From JAAYCI01 sp031551695 (GTDB lineage Bacteria > Bacillota > Clostridia > Oscillospirales > Ruminococcaceae), in contig JAVBNG010000006.1 in the NCBI GenBank assembly GCA_031551695.1, positions 6,478 to 70,477 on the forward strand: 64,000 nucleotides of DNA. Reading direction: 5' to 3'. The translations under genes were made by a program, and so were the position numbers. Below are positions 9,736 to 19,004 of the stretch, piece after piece (position 1 is the first letter of the stretch; every line of letters begins with the position of its first letter). The notes under the pieces are model-generated. The model had not been told where the DNA came from. It did no database searches and was given only the letters and a program-made list of their open reading frames with translations.

Positions 9736-10396
9736 GCTTCACTTCGAAAAAACCGGCCCGGCCAGCTATATTTCCCATTTAGACCTGCAGCGTGCCATGG
9801 CCCGCGCCGTGCGCAAAAGCGGTTTGCCCGCGTGGTATTCCATGGGCTGTAACCCGCACATCTACATGACCTTTGCGCTGCCGCTGCCCATTATGCAGGA
9901 AAGCGTGTGCGAGACCGTGGATTTCAAAACAGAGCGTGAAAACGATGATTTTGGTAAATATGTGCCGCTGTTGAGCGACGCGCTTCCGAAAGGCATTGAA
10001 GCGAAGGCGATTCGGCGGCCGGCGCACGAGGCGGAGGAAATTGCCGGCGCGCAGTACAGTTTTTCCTGCCCGGAGGCCTGTGCCGGCGCATTTGCCAAAG
10101 CGGTGGACGCTTATAACCGAGCAGAAACCGTAAACGTGGTGAAAAAAACCAAAAAGAGCGAAAGTGTTGTTGATTTGAAGACCCATGTGAAAGAATTGGA
10201 AGTTGTGTCGCGTACTATGTATAAGGTGGTTTTGCCGGCCGGAAGCAGTTTTAACCTGAACCCGGCGCTATTGCTTTCAGCCGTGCTGGGCGGTGAGGCA
10301 AACGGGGAAGCGGAAGATTCGCAGGCTGTAGGGATTTATGATATTATAGTGCGGAGGGAATGTGTGTTCACGGCGGCGGGGGCTGTATTTGATTAG
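9722..10396 (+). CDS. TIGR03936 family radical SAM-associated protein (DUF2344)
   Basis: A 224-residue partner of the preceding radical SAM protein. The N-terminus (EKIRLHFEKTGPASYISHLDLQ) is the recognisable family signature. There is no SAM-cluster motif of its own, so it is probably an accessory or substrate-binding subunit. I chose TTG 9722, which lies 6-7 bases after GGAGGGG at 9710-9715; no ATG fits, and upstream codons of this frame lie inside the radical SAM gene. Confidence 0.88.
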   Translation: MEKIRLHFEKTGPASYISHLDLQRAMARAVRKSGLPAWYSMGCNPHIYMTFALPLPIMQESVCETVDFKTERENDDFGKYVPLLSDALPKGIEAKAIRRPAHEAEEIAGAQYSFSCPEACAGAFAKAVDAYNRAETVNVVKKTKKSESVVDLKTHVKELEVVSRTMYKVVLPAGSSFNLNPALLLSAVLGGEANGEAEDSQAVGIYDIIVRRECVFTAAGAVFD

Positions 10397-10440
10397 ACGC
10401 CATTATTGCGTGAACACAGGGCTGATATGGAGGGTTGCGT

Positions 10441-11622
10441 GTGAAAGTTGCCATTTTTACGGAGTACTATTTTCCTTATATCAGCGGTGTAGTGACACAT
10501 ATCAAGACGCTGAAAGAGGGGCTGGAAGCACAGGGCCACGAAGTGCTGATTGTGACGCTGGACCCCAAGGGCAAGCGGCATTATATGAAGGATAATATCC
10601 TGTATTGCCCGGCGCTGGAAGTGAAAAAACTGTACGGATACGGTGTGGCAAACCCCATCAATATGCGGCGTATGGTGATTCTGGAGGCCTTTGCACCAGA
10701 CATTATTCACATGCACACTGAGTTCACGATGGGAATATTCGCAAATTTTGCTGCAAAGCGCATGAAGGTGCCCACGGTGTATACGTTGCACACCATGTAC
10801 GACGATTACCTGTTTTATGTGTTGCCGAACCGAACCCCTGCCCGCATGAAGAATATGGCAAAGCCAATCGCCCATTCCTACATCCGGCGTGTGGCAAACA
10901 CTGCCACGGAAGTGATTGGGCCATCGCACAAGGTGGTGGATTATTTGCACCGGTGCGGCGTGAAGCGGCACATCAACATTGTGCCGAACACCGTGGACAT
11001 GCACGATTTTTTGCCGGAAAATATCAGTAAGGCGGATATTGCGGCCTGGAAAAGCAAACTGGGTATCAAGGAAAACGATGTGGCGGTGGCCTTTGTGGGC
11101 CGGCTGGGAAAAGAAAAAAGCATTGATGTGCTGATCGATTATTTTACCCTGTGCTTTCGCGGGGAAGAGCAGTTCAAGCTGTTTATTGCGGGGGACGGCC
11201 CGGAGCTTGATGAATTGAACCACCTGGTGCGGCGGCTGAAAATGGAAAGCCAGATTAAGCTGCTGGGCCGTGTGGAGCACGAGCAGGTGCCGGCGTTTTA
11301 CGGCGCGTGCGATTTGTTTGCCACGGCAAGCCTGACGGAGATGAATTCTATTTCCATGATTGAAGCGAATGCGGCGGGCCTTTATGTGGCGCAGCGGCTG
11401 GATATTTTGAACCGGGACCAGATCCACTCCGGCGAAAACGGCGATGTGTACACAAACTCCGAGGAGTTCAACGTCATTTTACGGGAGTACGCGAAACTGG
11501 ACAAAAAGGGGAGGACGGCGCGCAAGGCACAGGTTTCCGCCTTTGCACAACGCTATGGCCCGAAGGAATTTACAGAGGCCATCATGAACGTGTACAACCG
11601 GGCGATTTACGAATACAAGTAA
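10441..11622 (+). CDS. Glycosyltransferase family 4 (GT-B)
   Basis: A 393-residue nucleotide-sugar glycosyltransferase. The N-terminal Rossmann half contains the glycine-rich FFPYISGVVTHIKTL stretch and DIIHMHTEF. The C-terminal half carries VAFVGRLGKEKSIDVLID and the E-x7-E-like region SLTEMNSISMIEANAAG. Similar proteins add glucose or mannose to diacylglycerol or other lipid acceptors, but acceptor and donor cannot be read from sequence. GTG 10441 is preferred because the GGAGGG at 10429 sits 6 bases upstream; TTG 10435 directly abuts it. Confidence 0.85.
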   Translation: MKVAIFTEYYFPYISGVVTHIKTLKEGLEAQGHEVLIVTLDPKGKRHYMKDNILYCPALEVKKLYGYGVANPINMRRMVILEAFAPDIIHMHTEFTMGIFANFAAKRMKVPTVYTLHTMYDDYLFYVLPNRTPARMKNMAKPIAHSYIRRVANTATEVIGPSHKVVDYLHRCGVKRHINIVPNTVDMHDFLPENISKADIAAWKSKLGIKENDVAVAFVGRLGKEKSIDVLIDYFTLCFRGEEQFKLFIAGDGPELDELNHLVRRLKMESQIKLLGRVEHEQVPAFYGACDLFATASLTEMNSISMIEANAAGLYVAQRLDILNRDQIHSGENGDVYTNSEEFNVILREYAKLDKKGRTARKAQVSAFAQRYGPKEFTEAIMNVYNRAIYEYK

Positions 11623-11654
11623 CTTATGCTCGTTCATGTGGTGCCCAATACTTG

Positions 11655-11697
11655 AAAAAAATCCACCGGCAGGGAATGTCCCCCCGGTGGATTTTTT
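11655..11697. terminator. Bidirectional terminator
   Basis: AAAAAATCCACCGG pairs with CCGGTGGATTTTTT around a short loop, giving T-runs on both strands. It separates the plus-strand glycosyltransferase from the minus-strand yerC gene. Confidence 0.85.
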
Positions 11698-11709
11698 ATT
11701 AAAATGCAA

Positions 11710-12000
11710 TTACTTGATGCGGTCCACCGCTTTGCGGTACCCGCCGCCGCCGTACTGAATGCAGCGGTTGATGCGGCTGATGGTGGCCGTGCTGATTTTC
11801 ACCTCGCCTACAATTTGTTCGTAGGTGTGGCCTTCAAGCAACATGCGCGCGGCTTTGAAACGCTGGGTCATGTCGGCCAGCTCTTTCATGGTGCAGAGGT
11901 CCTCGAAAAAATCAAGGCATTCCTCTTCGGTCTCCAGTGAAAGAATGGCCGCAAACAGCGCTTTTGTGTCCTCGTCGTGCTTGAAAGTCCTGTCAGCCAT
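11710..12000 (-). CDS. YerC/YecD family TrpR-like DNA-binding protein
   Basis: A 96-residue helical protein with a TrpR-type helix-turn-helix (HTYEQIVGEVKISTATISRI, about 56-75). Homologues are annotated YerC/YecD; DNA binding is expected but the ligand and targets are not established. It starts 3 bases after the tsf stop codon and ends at a strong terminator, so it is the last gene of an rpsB-tsf-yerC unit. No strong ribosome binding site is visible, which suggests coupling to tsf. Confidence 0.88.
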   Translation of the reverse strand: MADRTFKHDEDTKALFAAILSLETEEECLDFFEDLCTMKELADMTQRFKAARMLLEGHTYEQIVGEVKISTATISRINRCIQYGGGGYRKAVDRIK

Positions 12001-12003
12001 AAT

Positions 12004-12906
12004 TTATTTCATCATTCCCGCAACTTCGGCCGCAAAGTCGTCGCTGCGTTTTTCCAGGCCTTCGCCCTTTTCAAAGCGCGCGAAGGAGAGGATTTTAATG
12101 TCGCCGCCAAGGGCTTTCGCCGTGTCGGCCACGTACTGGGAAATGGTGATGTCGTTATCTTTTACGAATTTCTGCTCCAGCAGGCAGTTGGTCTCGTAGT
12201 ATTTTTTCACGCGGCCCGCCACCATTTTTTCAGCGATGGCTTCGGGCTTGCCTTCCTTGATTGCCTGCGCTTTCAAAATTTCTTTTTCTTTCTCCAGCAC
12301 TTCCGCCGGCACGTCGTTCTGCGACAGGTACAGCGGGTTTTCCGCCGCAATGTGCATGGCGATGTCCTTGGCAAAGGTTTGGAACTCCGGCTTCGCGGCA
12401 ATTTCGTCACTGGTGTCGAATTTCACCAGAATGCCGTGGCTGCCGCCGCCGTGCACGTAAGAGGCAACCTTGCCGTCGAAGCGCTCGAAACGGCGGATCT
12501 TCAAATTCTCGCCAATGACGAGAATCTTTTCGCGCAGTTCGTCCGCCACGGTGGAAGCGCCCATTTTCAGGTTCATCAAATCATCCACGGTTTTCGGGTT
12601 GTCCTTGATAACGACGTCGGCAAGGTCCTTTACGAAAGTGCGGAAGCCTTCATTTTTCGCCACGAAGTCGGTTTCAGAGTTCACCTCTACCACGCAGCCC
12701 GCGTCGCCGGCGGTGCAGGCGTGCACAATGCCCTCGGACGCGATGCGCCCGGCTTTTTTATTCGCGGCGGCAAGGCCGCTTTCACGCAGCAGTTCAGCGG
12801 CGCGCTCCATGTCGCCGTTTGCCTCGGTAAGGACTTTTTTGCAGTCCATCATGCCGCAGCCGGTGCGCTCGCGCAGTGTTTTTACATCTTGTGCGGTAAA
12901 AGCCAT
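12004..12906 (-). CDS. tsf: Elongation factor Ts
   Basis: This is the guanine nucleotide exchange factor for EF-Tu. The 300-residue protein opens with the UBA-like domain (FTAQDVKTLRERTGCGMMDCKKVL) and contains the signature VEVNSETDFVAKNEGF near residue 75. Length is normal. It follows rpsB by about 50 bases, the standard bacterial arrangement. Confidence 0.97.
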   Translation of the reverse strand: MAFTAQDVKTLRERTGCGMMDCKKVLTEANGDMERAAELLRESGLAAANKKAGRIASEGIVHACTAGDAGCVVEVNSETDFVAKNEGFRTFVKDLADVVIKDNPKTVDDLMNLKMGASTVADELREKILVIGENLKIRRFERFDGKVASYVHGGGSHGILVKFDTSDEIAAKPEFQTFAKDIAMHIAAENPLYLSQNDVPAEVLEKEKEILKAQAIKEGKPEAIAEKMVAGRVKKYYETNCLLEQKFVKDNDITISQYVADTAKALGGDIKILSFARFEKGEGLEKRSDDFAAEVAGMMK

Positions 12907-12954
12907 ATATATTCCTCTTTCCTTGGTTATTATGTTACGTTGTGGTACGATGGA

Positions 12955-13701
12955 TTACGCCTCGGCGGCAGCGGGCAGGGCGTCTTCACCCTGTTCGGCT
13001 TCGGGTTCATCCATTTGCTCGCCCTGGCGGCCTTCGATGATGGCGTCGGCCATGGTGGCGGAAATGAGGCGCACGGCGCGGATGGCGTCGTCGTTGCCGG
13101 GGATAACATAATCGATCTCATCGGGGTCGCAGTTGGTGTCTACGATGGCCACGATGGGGATGTGCAGTTTGCGGGCTTCCGCCACGGCGATGCGTTCCTT
13201 GCGCGGGTCCACAATGAACAGCGCCTTGGGCAGTTCGCCCATGTTTTTTACGCCCCCAAGGAATTTTTCAAGCTTTTCGATCTCGAGCTCCAGCTTGATA
13301 ACTTCCTTTTTGGGCAGCATATCGAAGGTGCCGTCTTCACTCATTTTACGCAGCTGTTCCAGCCGGTCGATACGGCGGCGGATGGTGCGGAAGTTGGTGA
13401 GCATGCCGCCCAGCCAGCGGGCGTTCACGTAGGGCATGCCGCAGCGGGTGGCCTCTTCGCGCACACTCTCCTGCGCCTGCTTTTTTGTGCCCACAAACAG
13501 CAGCATGCCGCCGTCGGTGGAAAGGTCGCGCACAAAATTGTATGCAGTATCAACCATTTTCACGGTTTTCTGCAGGTCGATGATGTAGATGCCGTTGCGC
13601 TCGGTGAAGATGTAACGGCCCATCTTCGGGTTCCAGCGGCGGGTTTGGTGGCCGAAGTGCACACCGGCCTCGAGAAGTTGTTTCATAGATACGACTGCCA
13701 T
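12955..13701 (-). CDS. rpsB: 30S ribosomal protein S2
   Basis: Small-subunit protein of 248 residues with MKQLLEAGVHFGHQTRRWNPKM at the N-terminus and the conserved NARWLGGMLTN and PIVAIVDTNCDPD motifs. The C-terminus ends in an acidic/Ala tail. ATG 13701 follows GGAGG; the frame extends a further 58 codons upstream into the promoter and is not used. Expressed from the promoter at 13823-13851. Confidence 0.97.
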   Translation of the reverse strand: MAVVSMKQLLEAGVHFGHQTRRWNPKMGRYIFTERNGIYIIDLQKTVKMVDTAYNFVRDLSTDGGMLLFVGTKKQAQESVREEATRCGMPYVNARWLGGMLTNFRTIRRRIDRLEQLRKMSEDGTFDMLPKKEVIKLELEIEKLEKFLGGVKNMGELPKALFIVDPRKERIAVAEARKLHIPIVAIVDTNCDPDEIDYVIPGNDDAIRAVRLISATMADAIIEGRQGEQMDEPEAEQGEDALPAAAEA

Positions 13702-13822
13702 TTTTTTGCCTCCAAATTTTTGTTTTTGCCTCCGCATTGCGCAAGGGGCTGTTTTCACAAAAAGCGCTGAAACGCGAATTTTGCACACGAAAACACATGC
13801 AATGCGTGTGTATTGCCAAGCA

Positions 13823-13851
13823 AGTATATCACAAACAGAAAGCCGGCGCAA
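13823..13851 (-). promoter_or_regulatory. rpsB promoter
   Basis: On the minus strand TTGCGC, a 17-base spacer and TATACT with an upstream TG (extended -10) lie about 125 bases before rpsB. The leader is therefore long enough for autoregulation, but I do not recognise a named S2 leader. Confidence 0.65.
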
Positions 13852-14061
13852 GAGGTGGTTTTGCCTTTTGCGCAAAAGCTTATCTAAGATGCATTGATAA
13901 CTGCACCTGTTGCCCCTGCCGCCGCGCGGCGTGGCGTTTCTTTCTGTTGGGATAATCTTGCTTAACAGTGTTGATTATACAACATTCGGCAGGAAAGTGC
14001 ACATTTTTTTCGAAAGGGAGCTTTCCGCCGCAAAAACGCGTGCCCAAAAGCGCCTGCGCGG
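13852..14061. other. Intergenic stretch between divergent rpsB and phosphofructokinase
   Basis: No gene is seen. It contains a GC-rich imperfect repeat (CCGCCGCGCGGCG near 13920) and a minus-strand TATAAT at 13974-13979 without a clear -35. The TATAAT could be a second rpsB promoter. Short open frames here have no ribosome binding site. Confidence 0.4.
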
Positions 14062-14090
14062 TTGACAAAACACGGCTTTGGCTTTACCAT
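14062..14090 (+). promoter_or_regulatory. Promoter of the first phosphofructokinase gene
   Basis: A consensus -35 TTGACA, a 17-base spacer and TACCAT (4 of 6 to consensus), 70 bases before the start codon. Confidence 0.6.
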
Positions 14091-14159
14091 TGATGATAGG
14101 ATTTTACTGTATATAAAGGAAAAAAGCCGAAAATCTGTATGGCAAAGGAGACCCGGCAT

Positions 14160-15236
14160 ATGAAAAAACGAGTGGGGATTTTGACCTCCGGTGGGGATTG
14201 CCCCGGCCTGAACGCCACCATCCGCGGCGCGGCGAAGGCATTGTATGAACGCATGGGCCAAAGCGTAGAGATTGTTGGCGTGAAAAACGGTTTTGCCGGG
14301 CTGATCAAGAATGAGTCCACTGAGATGAACGAGTGGGATTTTTCAAACCTGCTCACCCGCGGAGGCACCATTTTGGGCACCCAGCGCACGCCTTTTTCCA
14401 TGATGCGCGTGATTGAGGCCGACGGTGTGGACAAGGTTGCCAGCATGAAGCGCAACTATGGCAGCATGGGCCTAGATGTTCTGCTGTGCCTTGGCGGGAA
14501 CGGCACCCACAAAACGGCAAACATGCTTTGCGAAGAAGGGCTAAACATCATCGGCCTGCCCAAGACCATCGACAACGATATCTGGGGCACGGACGTGACC
14601 TTCGGCTTTCACACAGCCGTAGATATTGCCACCGAGGTGATAGACCGCATCCATACAACCGCCTCCAGCCACCGGCGGGTCATGGTGATTGAGCTGATGG
14701 GCAACAAGGCCGGCTGGCTTACACTGTACAGCGGCATTGCCGGTGGCGCGGACATCATCCTGATTCCGGAGATGCCGTACCATTTGGAGCATGTGCTGGA
14801 AGCCATTGAAAAGCGCAATGCGGCGGGCAAAAGTTTCTCCATCATCGCCGTGGCCGAAGGCGCGTTCAGCGCCGAGGAGGCCAAGCTGAAGCGCAAGGAA
14901 TGGGCGGCCATGCGCAGTGAGGCTGGTACAGTGGGCATTTCGTCCATTTTGGCGCGGGATATTGAACAGGCCACCGGATTTGAAACGCGCGTGGCCGTGC
15001 CGGGGCATATCCAGCGGGGCGGCACGCCCTCGGCCTATGACCGCATTTTGGCCACCCAGTTTGGCACCTTTGCGGCAAAGCTGGTGGAAAATGACCAGTA
15101 CGGCGTGACCGTTGCGATGAAAAACAACGAAGTGGTGGCAAACCCGCTGAAAGATGTGGCGGGGAAAACAAAGCAGGTGTGCGACGACTGCGATCTTTTA
15201 AAGGTTGCACGGCGCATGGGGCTTTCATTGGGATAA
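14160..15236 (+). CDS. 6-phosphofructokinase family protein, atypical active site
   Basis: Phosphorylates fructose 6-phosphate, or runs the reverse reaction if PPi-linked. The 358-residue protein has the PFK fold signatures GILTSGGDCPGLNATIRG, GLPKTIDND and PGHIQRGGTPSAYDR. Compared with E. coli PFK numbering, the phosphoryl-donor loop reads GGNGT (Asn at position 103, Gly at 104) and PKTIDND (Lys at 124). Gly104 is typical of ATP enzymes and Lys124 of PPi enzymes or a mixed clade, so the donor is uncertain. ATG 14160 follows AAAGGAG. A second, classical pfkA lies at 22592. It is upstream of hprK and could be cotranscribed. Confidence 0.88.
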   Translation: MKKRVGILTSGGDCPGLNATIRGAAKALYERMGQSVEIVGVKNGFAGLIKNESTEMNEWDFSNLLTRGGTILGTQRTPFSMMRVIEADGVDKVASMKRNYGSMGLDVLLCLGGNGTHKTANMLCEEGLNIIGLPKTIDNDIWGTDVTFGFHTAVDIATEVIDRIHTTASSHRRVMVIELMGNKAGWLTLYSGIAGGADIILIPEMPYHLEHVLEAIEKRNAAGKSFSIIAVAEGAFSAEEAKLKRKEWAAMRSEAGTVGISSILARDIEQATGFETRVAVPGHIQRGGTPSAYDRILATQFGTFAAKLVENDQYGVTVAMKNNEVVANPLKDVAGKTKQVCDDCDLLKVARRMGLSLG

Positions 15237-15290
15237 AGAGGCGGGTGTAAACACCGAGACCAACAAACCAAGGCGCAGAAAGGCGGCATT

Positions 15291-16244
15291 ATGGCGGGAT
15301 TCTCTGTTACACTGAAAAAATTGGCGGACCAGCTGAAGTTGGAGACCCTGTATACACATACGGATCTTGCGGACATTCTGATTACCACGGTGGAGGTGAA
15401 CCGCCCGGGCCTGCTGTTGTGTGGCTACCGCGATTTTTTCGAGGCCGAGCGAATGCAGATTTTGGGCAACGCGGAACGGGGCTATCTTGCCGAATGCCCG
15501 CCGGAAAAGCGCCGCCGCCGCCTGAAAGACCTGTTTAAGGCAAAGCCTCCGTGTATCGTTATTTCACGCGGGGCTGAACCGTTTGAAGAAATGCTGGAAT
15601 TTGCAAAAGAGTTCAGTGTTCCGGTGCTGCGCACCCAGGAATCGACGTCCAGCTTTATGCACGGCACGGTGTCAATTTTGGCGGTGGACCTGGCCCCCCG
15701 TGTGACGCGCCACGGCGTGCTGGTGGAGGTGTACGGCGAGGGCATTTTGCTGCTGGGGGAAAGCGGCGTGGGCAAAAGTGAGGCCGCCGTGGAGCTGTTG
15801 AAGCGCGGCCACCGTCTGATTGCGGACGACGCCGTGGAACTGCGCCGCGTGTCCGACCGTACCATCGTGGGCCAAGCGCCGGAAAATATCCGCCATTTCA
15901 TCGAGCTGCGGGGCATCGGCATCATCAATGTGAACCGCGTGTTCGGCACCGGTGCCGTGAAAAACACGGAAAAGATCGACCTGGTCATTGAGCTGGAGCT
16001 TTGGGACAAGCAGAAAAACTATAACCGCACGGGCCTTGAAAACAACATGATGGATATCATGGGGCTGAAGGTGCCGCTTCTGGTCATTCCGGTGATGCCC
16101 GGGCGCAACCTTGCCATTATCATTGAGATCGCGGCCATCAACAACCGCCAAAAGGCGATGGGCTACAACGCCGCCCGGGACCTTTTGGGGCAGCTTGGTC
16201 TTCAAAACGACATAGAAACAACCAATGAAGCTGTAATGCTATAA
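15291..16244 (+). CDS. hprK: HPr kinase/phosphorylase
   Basis: Phosphorylates HPr of the sugar PTS on Ser46 in response to glycolytic intermediates, driving CcpA-type catabolite repression, and also removes the phosphate. The 317-residue protein has Walker A GESGVGKS near residue 155 and the HprK signature ELRGIGIINVNRVFG near 205. It heads hprK-PHP-murB-whiA-dnaE-pfkA, an order typical of Clostridia, and couples neatly with the two phosphofructokinases around it. Confidence 0.97.
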   Translation: MAGFSVTLKKLADQLKLETLYTHTDLADILITTVEVNRPGLLLCGYRDFFEAERMQILGNAERGYLAECPPEKRRRRLKDLFKAKPPCIVISRGAEPFEEMLEFAKEFSVPVLRTQESTSSFMHGTVSILAVDLAPRVTRHGVLVEVYGEGILLLGESGVGKSEAAVELLKRGHRLIADDAVELRRVSDRTIVGQAPENIRHFIELRGIGIINVNRVFGTGAVKNTEKIDLVIELELWDKQKNYNRTGLENNMMDIMGLKVPLLVIPVMPGRNLAIIIEIAAINNRQKAMGYNAARDLLGQLGLQNDIETTNEAVML

Positions 16245-16319
16245 TGCCTTACATGATGGCAGGGCAGGGCAGTGCACGTACATCCAACATACCAAACGAA
16301 AGAGAGTACCCCGCACATT

Positions 16320-17084
16320 TTGAAGCTGATTGCAGACCTGCACACGCACACACTGGTGTCGAACCACGCGTTTTCCACCGTAAACGAACTTTGCATCGAG
16401 GCCGCGCGCCAGGGGCTGCGGGCGCTGGCCGTTACCGACCATGGCGTGGCCATGCCGGACGCGCCGCACAAATGGTATTTCAACACGTTCCGCCGCATGC
16501 CGCACATCGTGAACGGCGGCTTCCTGCTTTTAAAAGGGGTGGAGGCCAACGTGGTGGACCGGGACGGCAATTTGGATATGGACCCGCAACTGCTGAAAAA
16601 ACTGGATTGGGTGATCGCGTCCATCCATCAAACATTGAACGAGCCCGCCACCGAAGAGGAAACCACCCGCATGTGGCTGAACGTGGCCGAAAATCCGCTG
16701 GTGGATATGATCGGCCACCCGGAGCAGCGGCAGTTCCCCTTTGACCACGTCCGCGTGGCTAAGGCGTTTGGCCGGAACAACAAAGTGGTGGAGATCAACT
16801 GCGCGTCGCCAAAGGCGCGGCCGGGCAACGAGGAGGTGCTGCGTGCCTTTGCCCAGTGCTGCAAGGCGGAAGGCGTAAAGGTGGCCGTCACGTCCGACGC
16901 CCATTCCATGTATAATTTAGCGGACAAACAATGGGGCGTGTCGTTTTTGGAGGAGATTGGCTATCCGGAGGAACTGGTAGTGAACTCTTCCATGGGCCGC
17001 CTTTCCACAGAGTTGCGCCAGCGCGGTAAGCCCGCCGCCGAAAGCCTGCTGCTGCTGAACGGGACCGGCCGTGCCCATATTTGA
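16320..17084 (+). CDS. PHP domain phosphoesterase (YcdX-like)
   Basis: A 254-residue trinuclear-metal phosphoesterase of the PHP superfamily. Metal ligands are visible in IADLHTHTL, AVTDHG, ASIHQT, IGHPEQ and TSDAHS. Family members include histidinol-phosphatase-like and YcdX-like enzymes; the substrate is unknown. I place the start at TTG 16320, giving MKLIADLHTHT as in homologues, although the purine-rich AAAGAGAG is 13 bases away. GTG 16272 is the alternative. It overlaps the longest murB frame by 4 bases. Confidence 0.85.
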   Translation: MKLIADLHTHTLVSNHAFSTVNELCIEAARQGLRALAVTDHGVAMPDAPHKWYFNTFRRMPHIVNGGFLLLKGVEANVVDRDGNLDMDPQLLKKLDWVIASIHQTLNEPATEEETTRMWLNVAENPLVDMIGHPEQRQFPFDHVRVAKAFGRNNKVVEINCASPKARPGNEEVLRAFAQCCKAEGVKVAVTSDAHSMYNLADKQWGVSFLEEIGYPEELVVNSSMGRLSTELRQRGKPAAESLLLLNGTGRAHI

Positions 17085-17113
17085 CCTTACAGAAAAACGG
17101 GGTGACGCAACGA

Positions 17114-18016
17114 ATGGACCCATTGGAACAACTGATTACCGCCCTGCGGGAGCACGGCGTTTATTTTAACGAAAATGAACCCCTAAAAAAGCACACCAGC
17201 TTTAAAATTGGCGGGCCCGCCGCCATTTTGTGCGAGCCGCAAAGGGTGGAAGAACTGACAGACGCCCTCCAGGCGGCAAAAGCTGCCGGCGTGCGGGTGT
17301 ATATTTTGGGCAACGGCACCAATGTATTGTTCCGGGACGAGGGCTTTGCCGGCATGGTGGTAAAAATGCGCGGCGAGTTTGAGGACGTGTTGGTGGACGG
17401 CGACGAGATCACCACCGGGTGCGGGGCGCTGCTTTCCCGCGTATGCATCGCGGCAAAAAACGCGGCGCTTACGGGGCTGGAGTTCGCCTACGGCATTCCC
17501 GGGGGTGTTGGCGGTGCGGTGTACATGAACGCCGGGGCCTACGGCGGCGAAATGGTGGACGTGCTGCAAAGTGTGGATTGCCTGTGCGAAGACGGCAAAA
17601 TTTACACATTACAGGCGGGCGAATTGGCCCTCGGATACCGGAAATCGGTGTTCCAAACGAACCGGTGTGTTATTTTAAACGCCAAATACAAGCTGCGGCC
17701 GGGCAACGCGGCCGAAATTGAAGCCAAAATGAACGCGAACCTCACCAGCCGAAACGAAAAACAGCCGGTGGAAATGCCCAGTGCCGGCAGCGCCTTCAAA
17801 CGGCCACAAGGCGCCTTTGCCGCCGCGCTGATCGACCAGAGCGGCCTGCGGGGCTACCGTGTGGGCGGCGCGGCCATCAGCGAAAAGCACTGTGGCTTCA
17901 TCGTGAACCTGGGTGGGGCCACCTGCGCGGACGTTTTGCAGCTAGCGGACGAAGTGGCAAAAATTGTTGAAGTGAAAACGGGCTACAAACTGGAAAAAGA
18001 GATACGGGTGGTTTGA
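17114..18016 (+). CDS. murB: UDP-N-acetylenolpyruvoylglucosamine reductase
   Basis: A flavoenzyme that makes UDP-N-acetylmuramate for peptidoglycan. The 300 residues carry the FAD-binding HTSFKIGGPA and ILGNGTN segments, YGIPGGVGGAVYMNAGAYG and the catalytic-serine loop SAGSAFKRP (type II MurB). ATG 17114 follows GGGGTGA; upstream codons overlap the PHP gene. It ends 7 bases before whiA. The rapZ and glmR genes often found between murB and whiA are absent. Confidence 0.95.
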   Translation: MDPLEQLITALREHGVYFNENEPLKKHTSFKIGGPAAILCEPQRVEELTDALQAAKAAGVRVYILGNGTNVLFRDEGFAGMVVKMRGEFEDVLVDGDEITTGCGALLSRVCIAAKNAALTGLEFAYGIPGGVGGAVYMNAGAYGGEMVDVLQSVDCLCEDGKIYTLQAGELALGYRKSVFQTNRCVILNAKYKLRPGNAAEIEAKMNANLTSRNEKQPVEMPSAGSAFKRPQGAFAAALIDQSGLRGYRVGGAAISEKHCGFIVNLGGATCADVLQLADEVAKIVEVKTGYKLEKEIRVV

Positions 18017-18023
18017 GGAAACG

Positions 18024-18935
18024 ATGAGTTTTTCACTGCAGGTGAAGCGGGAAATCTGCGCCCAGCATTTCGACGGCCCGTGCTGCACCACGGCCGCCTG
18101 CTACGGCCTTGCCTGCTTTGCCCGCCGGTTCGACAGGGGTGGCCTGAAGCTGTCCACCGAAAGCGCTTTCATTGCCCAGTGGGCAAAGCAAGTGTTTGGC
18201 GAAGCGGGCATTGACGGCAAGGTGTTTGTGCGCGGAAAGACCGGCGGTTACGAATATGCCGTTACCAACGCGTTTGAGGTGGAAAAGGTGTTCGCGCTGC
18301 TGGGCCATTCGTCGGACGAAACCCAGTTGCGCATCCACACGGACAATTTTTTGTGCGACGGCTGCCTGCGCGCCTTTGTGGCGGCGGCATTTTTGGCCGG
18401 CGGTACCATGGTGAACCCGGAGAAGGGCTATGCCCTGGAGTTTGTGACGGCGCGCCACGGTGTGGCGGCGGATTTCGCCGCCCTTTTGGGGGCCAACGGC
18501 ATGGAGCCGCGCCTTGCCGCGCGAAGCGGCACCAATGTGGTGTATTTCCGCGCCAGCGAGCAGATTGAAGACCTGCTGACGCTGATGGGAGCGCAGAAGG
18601 CGACGCTGGAGATCATCGGGCGCAAGGTGTATAAGGACCATCGCAACCGCGCCAACCGCATCACCAACTGCGAGACGGCCAACATCGATAAGGCCGTGGC
18701 CGCCAGCAAAGACGTGCTGCTGGCCATCCAGAGGCTTGAAGCGGCGGGGGCCATGGCAAGCCTGCCGGAAGGCGTGCAGCAGGCTGCCGTTTTGCGCAAG
18801 GCACACCCGGATTTGACCCTGGCGGAGCTGGTGGAGCTTAGCGGCAACACGGTGAGCAAACCGGGGCTGAGCCACCGGTTTGCCAAAATAAAGGAAAAAG
18901 CGAAAGAGCTGGGCGGCGCAAAAGATGCCGACTGA
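18024..18935 (+). CDS. whiA: DNA-binding protein WhiA
   Basis: A 303-residue protein combining a LAGLIDADG-homing-endonuclease-like N-terminal fold with a C-terminal helix-turn-helix. The C-terminus (LAELVELSGNTVSKPGLSHR) is diagnostic. WhiA regulates sporulation in actinobacteria and affects cell division and chromosome segregation in Firmicutes. It sits in its usual place downstream of murB and upstream of dnaE. Confidence 0.96.
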   Translation: MSFSLQVKREICAQHFDGPCCTTAACYGLACFARRFDRGGLKLSTESAFIAQWAKQVFGEAGIDGKVFVRGKTGGYEYAVTNAFEVEKVFALLGHSSDETQLRIHTDNFLCDGCLRAFVAAAFLAGGTMVNPEKGYALEFVTARHGVAADFAALLGANGMEPRLAARSGTNVVYFRASEQIEDLLTLMGAQKATLEIIGRKVYKDHRNRANRITNCETANIDKAVAASKDVLLAIQRLEAAGAMASLPEGVQQAAVLRKAHPDLTLAELVELSGNTVSKPGLSHRFAKIKEKAKELGGAKDAD

Positions 18936-19004
18936 GCTGGATTTTCAGGCTAGCATGAATGCACAAGCACGGAGGAGCAATCCACGAAAGACCACGGAGA
19001 GCCC

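Noticed and set aside
11977..13770. 597-codon plus-strand frame opposite tsf and rpsB
   Set aside because: Composition is typical of an antisense shadow, and both minus-strand genes are certain.
16239..16244. TATAAT-like stretch at the hprK stop codon as a promoter
   Set aside because: No -35 or extended -10, and the context fits read-through transcription of the hprK-murB cluster.
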